In this document: piece by piece, positions 17,210 through 26,500 of the stretch
Position numbering within the stretch: position 1 is the stretch's first letter
How the letters are laid out: each line of letters starts with the position of its first letter
Assembly: GCF_001593385.1 (NCBI RefSeq)
Contig: NZ_LUVZ01000001.1
Location: forward strand, 62,001-126,000
DNA length: 64,000 nucleotides
Direction: 5' to 3'
Source: Chryseobacterium cucumeris
GTDB taxonomy: Bacteria > Bacteroidota > Bacteroidia > Flavobacteriales > Weeksellaceae
Notes under the pieces: model-generated
What the model was told of the DNA's origin: nothing
Databases searched by the model: none
The model's input: the letters and a program-made list of their open reading frames with translations, nothing else
Position numbers and translations under genes: made by a program

Positions 17210-17339
17210 GATGAAGCTTTTTTAAAAAATCAATTCTTTTTTAATTACGACAATAATTATTCCATCATAAATATCTATTATTTGATGTTTTGTGGAATAA
17301 TAATCTCAAAAAAGTAAGTTTTAATAAATAATCTCTGGG

Positions 17340-17366
17340 TTGAGAGATAAAAGTTCAATATATTTG
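17340..17366 (+). promoter_or_regulatory. Promoter of the YaiO-family gene
   Basis: TATATTTG at 17359-17366 fits TAnnTTTG, with TTG at 17340-17342. The 16-base spacer is shorter than usual. The start codon is 35 bases downstream. Confidence 0.45.
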
Positions 17367-17400
17367 TAATAAAGATGTAGCTCATTAATAATAAACCTCG

Positions 17401-18636
17401 ATGAAAAGATATCCGACCTTTTTATTAGCTTTACTTTTTCCAATTACGCTATACAGCCAGCAGAATCTTACTGCTGATGAATTATTTGTTAAAGCCCGTA
17501 CCACTGCTTTTGAGCAGAAAGACTATGCTACATCTATTGCCCTGGCAAAAGAGGCTTTGGAAAAAGCTCCCAATTATACTGATATTTCGGTTTTTTTGGG
17601 AAGGCTATATACCTGGAACAAAGATCTGGCTGCAGCAAGAGCTGTGTTTGAAGATCTCGGAAAAAGAGAGGTCCGGGATGAAGACTATTTTCTGGCGTAT
17701 GCTTCATTGGAATATTGGAATGATCAGAATACAAAGGCTATCGAAATTATAGATAAAGGACTTTCTTATCATTCAAAATCTGAGGCATTACTGTTGTTGA
17801 AAGCAAAAGTATATTTTGGAATGGATCATTATGAGGAAGCTGATAAAGCGATAACCACTCTATTATCTATCAATCCAAAAAATACAGAGGCAAGGGCTCT
17901 TGCAGTAAGAATCAAGGATCTGTCTTCTAAAAATGCTGTCGGAATTATTTACAACTATTCCCATTTTGACAAGCAGTTTGATGACGACTGGCATATCGTG
18001 GGCGTAAGTTACAAAAGAATTACACCTATTGGTTCTGTGATCCTTCGTGGAAACTATGCGAACAAATTTGCACAAGGCGGTACACAGATTGAGTTGGAAG
18101 CCTATCCGAGACTTTCCAAAATGTTCTACCTTTATGTAGGTGGAGGATATTCTGATGATGTAGGTCTGTTTCCGAAATACCGTACCGGAGTTTCCCTGAA
18201 TGCCAATCTTCCTCACAGTTTTGAGGCGGAACTGGGCTACCGCCAGCTTCATTTCAGTAACAGCATCTGGATGTATACTGCGGCTGTAGGAAAATACTAT
18301 AAAAATTTCTGGTTCAATCTTCGTACTTATATAACGCCTGACAGCAAAAACATTTCCCATTCTTATACAGGAACGGTACGTTATTATACCAAAGGAGCTC
18401 AGGACTATTTTGCTTTTCAGATCGGAACAGGAATAAGTCCGGAAGAATACCGAAATAACCTTTTGGAAAATGAGACCTTTAAGCTTAAAACCTTTAAAAT
18501 AGGTGCAGAGTATAATTTCTCTTACCGCTCCGTCAATCTTTTTTCTGTAGGAACGATGTATTATAACCAGGAATTCCGTCCGGGTGAAAAAGGGAATCAG
18601 TTTGATATTACTTTAGGCTATACCCGAAAGTTTTAA
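17401..18636 (+). CDS. YaiO-family outer-membrane protein: TPR plus beta-barrel
   Basis: The 411-residue protein has a signal peptide (ending LYSQ). TPR repeats cover about 25-170 (YATSIALAKEALEKAPNYTD, EALLLLKAKVYFGMDHYEEA). From about 178 a beta-barrel with alternating aromatic strands ends in FDITLGYTRKF, the terminal aromatic expected for an outer-membrane protein. The TPR-plus-barrel layout resembles PgaA/AlgE/YaiO export ports for secreted polysaccharides. Its neighbour on the opposite strand is a GT2 synthase fusion, and the two genes end on overlapping stop codons (18633-18636). An outer-membrane port for the glycan made by that synthase is the natural reading, though inferred. Confidence 0.85.
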   Translation: MKRYPTFLLALLFPITLYSQQNLTADELFVKARTTAFEQKDYATSIALAKEALEKAPNYTDISVFLGRLYTWNKDLAAARAVFEDLGKREVRDEDYFLAYASLEYWNDQNTKAIEIIDKGLSYHSKSEALLLLKAKVYFGMDHYEEADKAITTLLSINPKNTEARALAVRIKDLSSKNAVGIIYNYSHFDKQFDDDWHIVGVSYKRITPIGSVILRGNYANKFAQGGTQIELEAYPRLSKMFYLYVGGGYSDDVGLFPKYRTGVSLNANLPHSFEAELGYRQLHFSNSIWMYTAAVGKYYKNFWFNLRTYITPDSKNISHSYTGTVRYYTKGAQDYFAFQIGTGISPEEYRNNLLENETFKLKTFKIGAEYNFSYRSVNLFSVGTMYYNQEFRPGEKGNQFDITLGYTRKF

Positions 18637-21600
18637 AACTTTGACTTTGTTTTTTTCTTAAAGTTGACCATTACCGAATCTGGCATCAGTTTTTTCGTGG
18701 AATAAAACTGAGCATTCATGCTTTTATACTGATTGAACCTGCCGTTGATTTTACCCATGGCTGCAGCGTCATTGGAAGCATCTTCTTCCATATCTTTAAG
18801 CGTGAAAAGCTGTCCGTCATGGATATAATATTTTTCAGAAACAAAATCTATAAGCTGGTTTTTACTCTGCATCATAGGAATTCCGGCCTTGCTGATTTCA
18901 GAATCTGCAGAAAAGCCACGTCCTACCCATGTAACTGTAGAAGGGGTATTGATTTGATAATTATTTCTGTAGTACGCCAGAATGGAAGGCGCGATATCAA
19001 AGTGACTTACTGTTTTATAGAATCGCTTTGATTCTTTTAATAAGGGTGAATAGATTAATAAAGGCACATGGAATCTGTCAATTTTAGATTCTAAGGTTAT
19101 TTCAGGCATACTATGATCTCCTGTAATGACAAAAATTGTGTTTTTGAAATCAGGGCGTTTGCTGTAATTTTCAAAGAAACCTTTCATCGCATCATCAGCA
19201 TTCAATACGGAGATGAGCTGATTTTTGTGAGCGGCTGCCCATTTTTTCTGTTCTTTGGTTAAAATCCCTGAGTTAAGTCTTTGGTTGTACAACTTTTCAT
19301 AATAATCCTTATTGTTGATTAAAAAAGGATTATGGGTTGAAAGCGTAAGTATCATATTGAAATACGGTTGATTCTGTGCTTTCTGCTGCTGTTGCATTTT
19401 ACTTAAAACAGCCTGATCTTCATATCCCCAGCTCTCCCCGTTGTTGGCAGGAAGTTTACGGTAAGGACTGCTGAATGAGGCTTCATCTACGATATGATCT
19501 ACTCCACTGTACTCCAGAAATTCACGGTAGCGGTCAAATGATATATGGCCTCCGTAATAGAATCCTGTTTCGAATCCGTTCGCTTTAAGGATATTATAAA
19601 GATTGAAATTCTCCGGTGTTTTTTCTATTTCAAGGAACCCGTTTTTTCCAAAAGGAAGAGACCCCGTCAATGATGGTAATGCTCCGAATGTTCTTCCTGC
19701 TGAGCTTAAACTGTTTTCCCAATACAACCCTTTACTGGATAAAGAATCAAGATAAGGGGTGAAGTTACCGATATATCCCTTCGGCGATGTATACGCATGT
19801 CCGAAGCCTTCCATCACAAGAAAAACAAGATTAGGAACTTTCTCGGATTTGTGCATATAGGATCCTAAGAAATCCGGGGTGTTTTCTTTTCTCCAGAACG
19901 GAAAGTTTTTGTCAATCATTTCTGCATTGGCAGTAAAATCTTCATTATCGCTCAACAATTCTGTGAGTTCCGGATGATCGCTGATGAAATTATCTTGGTT
20001 GGATTTAAAGAAATAAGCCCATTTACTTTTTGCTGCATTTTGGTTAAACTCAGTATCAGAATTCAAAACTTTTGCTCCTGCTAGATTGGAGGGAATAAAG
20101 AATGCTGCTAACCCGAAAACCAATAGTATCACTCCCGGATAGATTGATTTTAAAGCTGTTTTACCTGCAATCCATAAAGGAACAAGGGAAGCTGTTATCA
20201 AAATTCCCAGTAATGCAAAGTTTTTGAAGTTGAGCATTCCGCTTGCCTGTAAAATCTGCTTCATCTCTTCTTTGCTATAGTATAAAAGGTCTGCACCCAA
20301 TACATTACGGCTTTCAGAAAAATATAGGAATAAGATATATTGTGTAACGGTTACAACAACCAGGGTTAGTACCCCAAGGATTCTTGCCCAGCCTTCTTTG
20401 ATAAAATTAATAATCAGATATATAACTCCGACACAGAATGTCAGTTGCAGTGCAAATAAGATATTTTCAAAGAAAAGAGGGCCAATAATGGCTGATGTTT
20501 CAAATTTTGGAAAGGTATATTTGTACCATAGAGATTCTGCGGTTACTCCTATTAAAAATAATGCAAAGAAAACCAACGCCAGCATTCCCCATTTTTTGAG
20601 TCCTGCCTGAAGAATAGCATATATTCTTTCTTTCAGCGGTAAATGCTGTGTGCTTTGGTTGAAACCTTGTCTTGTCATTTCGCCCCAGCCATGAGATTTT
20701 TTGAAATAATCTATAAATCCGTTAACGCCTGCTTTTACCACTATGGGATGAAAATAAAAAGGTTCGGAAAAAGCCGTGAAAATCAATCTAAAGAAGTCTT
20801 TTCTTTTGGTATAAACCTGATGGCTTACGAGATCCACCAGTATCGCATAGATGGAATATAAAAATCCCATTGAAATCACAAGGGCGAACAGAACGATAAA
20901 GAACGGCCAGTTGATAATTCCCAGCAATAAAAAGATGATAAAGATAATATAACCTGAAAATTCGATGAGCGGACCGAGAAATTCAAAGAAGAACCAATAA
21001 GGAAGGCTGATCATCCCCAGCTTTTTATACTTTGGATTGAACATCATTTTTCGGTGTTTCCACAGGGTTTCCATGGTGCCGCGCATCCATCTGTTTCGCT
21101 GTTTTCTAAGAATATCTTTGGATTCGGGAACTTCTGTCCAGCATAGAGGATCCGGAATAGTAAGTACTTCGTAAGGTTCATTTTTTTCTTCCATGTACTT
21201 TCTCATTCTTACTACCAGCTCCATGTCCTCTCCCACTGTGTTTTTATCGTAGCCGCCGCACGCCAGTACAATTTTTCGGTCAAAGACTCCAAAAGCACCG
21301 GAAATCAGTATCAATCCGGATGCTCTGGACCATGCCATACGTCCAAGTACAAAAGCTCGAATGTACTCCAATGCCTGTGTTCTTCCCAGAAGAGATTTCG
21401 GCATATTGACACTTACTACTTTTCCGTTTTCAATAACGCAGTTGTTGGCCAGGCGAATCACTCCACCGCAGGCAATGAACTTTTTATCAGTTTGCTCCAG
21501 CATTGGTTTTGCGAGCTTTAAAATCGAATCCTGCTCCAGAATACAGTCAACATCAATGCAGACCAGATATTCACCGGAGGAAATATTGACGCCAACATTT

Positions 21601-22070
21601 AAAGCATCCGCTTTTCCTCCGTTTTCTTTATCAACAACAATCAGTTTTTTGAAGGCCGGATTTTTACTTTTATAAACTCCTCTTACCGCATTGGTTTCTA
21701 TTTTTCCCTGAATATAATAAGCTACAGACTCAAGTTCGTAAGCTTCGATCAGCTTTTGAATGGAATCATCCTTACTTCCGTCATTTACAATGATAATTTC
21801 AAGATTATGATAATAAAGAGATAAGAGGGAACGTACATTTTCCACAATGGTCATCCCTTCATTATATGCCGGAGCAATAACGCTAAATACCGGAGCGTTG
21901 GGATTGGCCGCAATAATACTGTAATCTGTGAATGTATTTTCTTTTTTATAACGCAATACAGCACCAAGCGCATAAATTCCTATCCAGCCATAGATAAGGG
22001 TTACTGCTGTTCCGTAAATCAAAAACAGCCAAATAACAACTTCATAGATGATGTGTGAGAATTCTAACAT
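18633..22070 (-). CDS. Fusion: processive GT2 glycan synthase + LTA-synthase-like phosphoglycol/phosphoethanolamine transferase
   Basis: The 1145-residue protein has a membrane anchor (about 7-38). A GT2 catalytic domain (60-330) shows VIAPAYNEG, VNDGSKDDS, the DVD metal motif at 173-175, GED at 280-282 and QRNRW at 324-328, the full set for processive synthases such as BcsA/PgaC. Several membrane helices follow (355-660). A sulfatase-fold domain (745-1145) carries VMEGFGH (metal-ligand Glu754), AGRTF with the nucleophile Thr794, and TGDHS (Asp985-His986), as in LtaS. Thus one chain would polymerise sugars in the cytosol and decorate the product outside. It overlaps the HEAT gene by 7 bases (translational coupling) and converges on YaiO. 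Polymer and donor are unknown. Confidence 0.85.
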   Translation of the reverse strand: MLEFSHIIYEVVIWLFLIYGTAVTLIYGWIGIYALGAVLRYKKENTFTDYSIIAANPNAPVFSVIAPAYNEGMTIVENVRSLLSLYYHNLEIIIVNDGSKDDSIQKLIEAYELESVAYYIQGKIETNAVRGVYKSKNPAFKKLIVVDKENGGKADALNVGVNISSGEYLVCIDVDCILEQDSILKLAKPMLEQTDKKFIACGGVIRLANNCVIENGKVVSVNMPKSLLGRTQALEYIRAFVLGRMAWSRASGLILISGAFGVFDRKIVLACGGYDKNTVGEDMELVVRMRKYMEEKNEPYEVLTIPDPLCWTEVPESKDILRKQRNRWMRGTMETLWKHRKMMFNPKYKKLGMISLPYWFFFEFLGPLIEFSGYIIFIIFLLLGIINWPFFIVLFALVISMGFLYSIYAILVDLVSHQVYTKRKDFFRLIFTAFSEPFYFHPIVVKAGVNGFIDYFKKSHGWGEMTRQGFNQSTQHLPLKERIYAILQAGLKKWGMLALVFFALFLIGVTAESLWYKYTFPKFETSAIIGPLFFENILFALQLTFCVGVIYLIINFIKEGWARILGVLTLVVVTVTQYILFLYFSESRNVLGADLLYYSKEEMKQILQASGMLNFKNFALLGILITASLVPLWIAGKTALKSIYPGVILLVFGLAAFFIPSNLAGAKVLNSDTEFNQNAAKSKWAYFFKSNQDNFISDHPELTELLSDNEDFTANAEMIDKNFPFWRKENTPDFLGSYMHKSEKVPNLVFLVMEGFGHAYTSPKGYIGNFTPYLDSLSSKGLYWENSLSSAGRTFGALPSLTGSLPFGKNGFLEIEKTPENFNLYNILKANGFETGFYYGGHISFDRYREFLEYSGVDHIVDEASFSSPYRKLPANNGESWGYEDQAVLSKMQQQQKAQNQPYFNMILTLSTHNPFLINNKDYYEKLYNQRLNSGILTKEQKKWAAAHKNQLISVLNADDAMKGFFENYSKRPDFKNTIFVITGDHSMPEITLESKIDRFHVPLLIYSPLLKESKRFYKTVSHFDIAPSILAYYRNNYQINTPSTVTWVGRGFSADSEISKAGIPMMQSKNQLIDFVSEKYYIHDGQLFTLKDMEEDASNDAAAMGKINGRFNQYKSMNAQFYSTKKLMPDSVMVNFKKKTKSKF

Positions 22071-23131
22071 ACTTTTTCCTGTAATGCGTATTTAATAATT
22101 TGAATGAGTTCTTCTGAAGAGGTTTCTTTTTGGGATATTTCTGCCAGGTATTCCTGTTGCTCCAAAGCACATAAAGCTTCTGCTGCATGCACTTTTATTC
22201 CTGAGTCTTGGTTATTTAATAATTGATCTTTCAGAAAATCTGTACTGTATTGGTCTTTCGACTTTTTCATGACTTTCAGAATCTCTTTCTGTACTTCAAC
22301 CGGCTGATCGGGATATATTTCCATAAGATGAGCTATGGTGGAAGAATTTTCCAGTGACAATAAAGTTTGTACGGTCTGTATTCGTACATCAACAGAAGAA
22401 TGATCCAGGAGATCAATTACTGTAGAATAGAGTGATAATATCTGAAATTTCCTTAAGAGTTTAAGGGTGAAAATGACTACGGATTCATTAGAACTTTTCA
22501 TCCAGTTTTTAATATCATCCCCTGAGTTCTCGGGAATGTTGTTGATCGAAATAAGCAAACGAAGCTGCTGCCATTCTGATATTATGGAGGAAATGCTGTT
22601 CAGGAAATGAAGACCTTCGAATCCTTTAAAGTTAACCATCGCATATTGTACCTCCTGATACACCTGAGTTGAAGGATGGGTTAAAAATGTAGAAATTTTT
22701 GGCAATGCTTCTTCCACGTGCATCGCTGTAAGTTCCTGTATTCCTCCTGCAATGATATGTTCTTTCTTTTGATTCAGCTTTTTCAATGCTTCTTCCTGAA
22801 GTCCATATTCACGGAATAAGTCTTTGATTTTATTTTGTGCTGCTCCGGAAAATTTTTTCTCAGATTCTGCCAGTTTCTGAAGGAACAGATTTCTGAATGA
22901 AGGACTGCCGGAAGTTACTGAAAAGGTAGTGTCTGCAGGCATTTCCTCTTCACCATATACAATCACTTCTGAGATTTTTTTATTGATCAATTCAGACCAT
23001 CTGAATGACTGAACAGATTCTCTGTACTGATAAAAGCTGTAAATCAGTACAACGATGATCAGTAAGAGTACTAAAGACAGCATTCCCAGAAAAACAAGAA
23101 AAAGAAAATGCACAGAAGTGGTGAGAAACAT
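22064..23131 (-). CDS. Membrane-anchored HEAT-repeat protein
   Basis: The 355-residue protein has one strong membrane helix near the N-terminus (about 8-31, FLVFLGMLSLVLLLIIVVLIY), a charged coiled region, then helical-pair repeats of HEAT/PBS-lyase type from about 130 to the end (VDVRIQTVQTLLSLENSSTI, SGIKVHAAEALCALEQQEY). HEAT solenoids bind other proteins. Sitting 9 bases after a lone receiver and overlapping the GT2 fusion by 7 bases, it is best read as an adaptor that carries a signal from the receiver to the synthase at the inner membrane. This is inference; no enzymatic motif is visible. Confidence 0.8.
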   Translation of the reverse strand: MFLTTSVHFLFLVFLGMLSLVLLLIIVVLIYSFYQYRESVQSFRWSELINKKISEVIVYGEEEMPADTTFSVTSGSPSFRNLFLQKLAESEKKFSGAAQNKIKDLFREYGLQEEALKKLNQKKEHIIAGGIQELTAMHVEEALPKISTFLTHPSTQVYQEVQYAMVNFKGFEGLHFLNSISSIISEWQQLRLLISINNIPENSGDDIKNWMKSSNESVVIFTLKLLRKFQILSLYSTVIDLLDHSSVDVRIQTVQTLLSLENSSTIAHLMEIYPDQPVEVQKEILKVMKKSKDQYSTDFLKDQLLNNQDSGIKVHAAEALCALEQQEYLAEISQKETSSEELIQIIKYALQEKVC

Positions 23132-23140
23132 GATTGTAGT

Positions 23141-23497
23141 TTATTTTAAAGAAAATCTTTTTATTCTTAATGTTAATTCATTGGGACTGAATGGTTTCAC
23201 AATAAAATCAACAGCTCCGAGGTCAAAAGCATTCAGTACTACTTCTTCCTGCCCCATACTGGAAAGCATGATCACCGGTATCTGCTTTCCCATGGTTTTA
23301 ATAGCCGAAAGTATTTCAATTCCTGAGGCAAACGGCATCATAATATCTGTGATGGCCAGATCTACATCTTTGGTTTTAAGGGTTTCAATAGCGTCTTTCC
23401 CGTTTCTGGTCAGGATCACTTCATGTCCTTCTTTTAATAATTTGTGTTCAATCGTTTTTAGAATCAGTTCGTCGTCTTCGGCGATTAGAATCAGCAT
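23141..23497 (-). CDS. Single-domain response regulator (receiver only)
   Basis: The 118-residue protein is a bare receiver: IAEDDE acidic pocket at 6-10, phospho-acceptor Asp51 in ITDIMMP, conserved Ser/Thr in MLSSM, and Lys in IVKPFSPNEL. There is no output domain, so it must act by protein contact, like CheY. It lies 14 bases after a hybrid histidine kinase whose C-terminus carries an Hpt domain that could phosphorylate it, and 9 bases before the HEAT protein, its likely partner. Confidence 0.92.
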   Translation of the reverse strand: MLILIAEDDELILKTIEHKLLKEGHEVILTRNGKDAIETLKTKDVDLAITDIMMPFASGIEILSAIKTMGKQIPVIMLSSMGQEEVVLNAFDLGAVDFIVKPFSPNELTLRIKRFSLK

Positions 23498-23511
23498 AAT
23501 TTTAGTTTTTT

Positions 23512-26500
23512 TTATTGTATTAGATTTTTAATTAATTGTAATCCTGTTGTTATCTCCCGGATAATTTCCTCTTCCATGGAGATAAAATCCATGTCAGGAT
23601 CTGCTTTATTTTCCCAGCTGGCAGTACGTTCTGTAAGTTTTACCAATCCTGCTGTTCCTGCTGTTCCTTTAAGCTTGTGAAGAATCAGTTTCAGATTGGC
23701 ACTGTCTTTTTCTGCTGTGCTTTTTTTGATATTCTCTTCAGCCTGAGTAAGCTGATCTACTACAAGATCTAGGAATATTTTTCTGAAATCCTCATCATCA
23801 TCGCCTATCTGTTCATTCAGGATATTTATATCGAGGTAATTTTCCTGATGGGAAGAATCTTCAGCAGGGCTATTATTTTCGTTAATGATATACTTTTTAA
23901 GCATTTCCAGCAGATCTGCCTGTCTTAAAGGTTTAGGCAGGAAATCATTCATCCCGGAATCCAGGCACTTTTCTTTCTCTCCCAGTACATTACCTGCCGT
24001 TACCCCGATAATCGGAACATTGGAATATTCCGGGAGTAAGCGGATTTGTTTGGTAGCTTCAATGCCATCCATTACCGGCATCTGAACATCCATTAAAATG
24101 ATATTGAATACCTTTTCTTTACACTGCAAAACCGCCTGAAGTCCATCCGTAGCTTCTGTAAGCTCTGCATCCGGAATTAATGAACGCATCATTTTGTGGT
24201 TAAGAACCATATTGACAGGGTTGTCATCTACCAGTAAAACCTGCGGTGCCTGCATCAGTATGGAGGTTTCTGTTTCCGGTTGTGGAATGCTGGTTACCTC
24301 TTTTTCAGTATTTTTTACAGCTCGTCTCAATGTTTTATAGAGTTCTTCAGATTTGATAGGCTTCAGCAGGAAGAATGAATTGTTTTCCTGACGGAAAGAA
24401 TTGATCACATCATGTTCCTCGGAAGACGTGTGGAGAATAATCAAAGGAGAAGATTCATTTTGTTTGCTGAACAGTTCTTTGATTTTTTCTATCGTTTCCA
24501 GTCCGGAAATAATAGGCATATGGTAGTCCATCAGAATAACATCAAAACGCTCTCCTGCAAGTAATATCTGAAGAGCTTCCATTCCATTGGCTGCAAGCTT
24601 CGAATCTATATTTTTATAAGCAAGCATGTGCTGAATGATAATTCTGTTGGCTTCATTATCATCTACAATAAGTACCTTGTTTATTTTCAGATCTTCATCA
24701 TCATGACGATCAGATAGTTCATAAGGAACTTCGATATCAAAATAGAAAACAGATCCTTTTTGGGGTTCGCTCACCAATGATAGTTTACTTCCCATATATT
24801 TCAGAATATTATTGGAAATGGTCAATCCGAGACCCGTTCCTCCATACGTTTTACTGATAGAGCTGTTTTCCTGCGTAAAGGCATTGAAAATATGGTGTTG
24901 CTTTTCCTTAGGAATACCAATTCCGGTATCTCTTACAGAAAATCTAAGTTTGATATTCTTGCTGTCCAGATTCAGTTTTTCTACTTTAAGCTCTATTTCT
25001 CCCTGTGCTGTAAATTTCACGGCATTTCCAAGAAGGTTGATCAAAATTTGTTTCAACCTTGATTCATCCAGCCAGATGGTCTCAGGAAGTCCCTGTTCTA
25101 TATTGAGGAGTAATTCTATATTTTTTTTCTGTGACTGGTAAAGGATTACATTGATCACCTGGCTTACCATGTCATAAATATTGGATTTTTCAATGATAAG
25201 ATCCATTTTTCCGGATTCTACCTTGGAGAAATCAAGAATATCGTTGATGATATTCAATAAATTCTCCCCTGATTCATTGATGTAATTGAGGTATTGAGTC
25301 TGTATATCATTCAACGGTGTTTTTAAAAGAAGGTCGGAAAAGCCAATAACACCATTCAGCGGAGTCCGGATTTCATGGCTCATATTGGCTAAGAATTCAG
25401 ACTTTGCTTTGCTGGCAATATCTGCCATTTTCTTGGCATTTTTCAGTTCACTATTGATTCTTACGGAGGGTGTAATATTCTGTGCAGAAACAATAATTCC
25501 TCCTATAACATTATTGGAAAGATACCATGGTGTCACTTCTACACTGTAATGCTGAATGATTCCTTTACCCGGAACTTCTATGGCCATGTCTTCATTTTTA
25601 TAGGCCTTTCCTGCCAGTGCATCCAGATATATTTTTAATCTCTCATCCGGTACATTGGGTGAGATTTTAAACATGTTCTCTCCAATAAGTCTGATGTCAT
25701 TCATCTGAAACTCATCTTTCCAGCTTCTGCTTACGGAAACATAATTGAGATCTTTATCAAACATGGCTACTGTAGAAGGTACGTATTTTACAAAAGACTG
25801 CAGCATAGCTTCTTTTCTGGCCAGTTCAAGGTAGATATTTTTGAAGGTATCAATATTCTGAATGATTCCGTAGACTCTCGTACATACTCCATCTTCAAAT
25901 TCCGGTATACCTTTTACCCTTACCCAGATCATCACGCCGTCATTTTGTATTAGCTGTAATTCTTCATCGTAGGGAACGCCTTCTTTTACAGCCTTTTCGA
26001 ATAAGGATTCCAGCTTTTCGCGGCTTTTTTCACTGTAAAAACCCAGTGCATTTTCAAAATCAGGCTGAAAATTTTTATCTATTTTATGAATTTCCCGGGT
26101 GGACTGCGACCAAAAAACCGTGTTGTTTTTCAGGTTGACTTCCCATCCTCCCACCTGGGCAACAGCACTGGTTTGTTCCAACATCTTTTTGGTATGAACA
26201 AGATCTTTTTCCAAACTTACTCTTTCCGTAACATTTAGTGCAGTGCTCACCACATAAGGTTTTCCTTCTTTGTTGATTTCCACAAGATTATGGTACATCC
26301 AGATCATTTCCTCACCTCCTTTTGCTTTCAGGATCATAGTCCCGAAATCTTCATGGTTCTTATTAATTCTTTCGAGATATTGCTCCAGAAGAGGCCAGTT
26401 TTTTCTAGGAACAAGATCTTTTAAATTTAACATTTCTACCTCTTCAGCAGAATATTGAAGGGTTTCTCTTCCTTTTTCGTTGACCGCAATGATATTTCCT

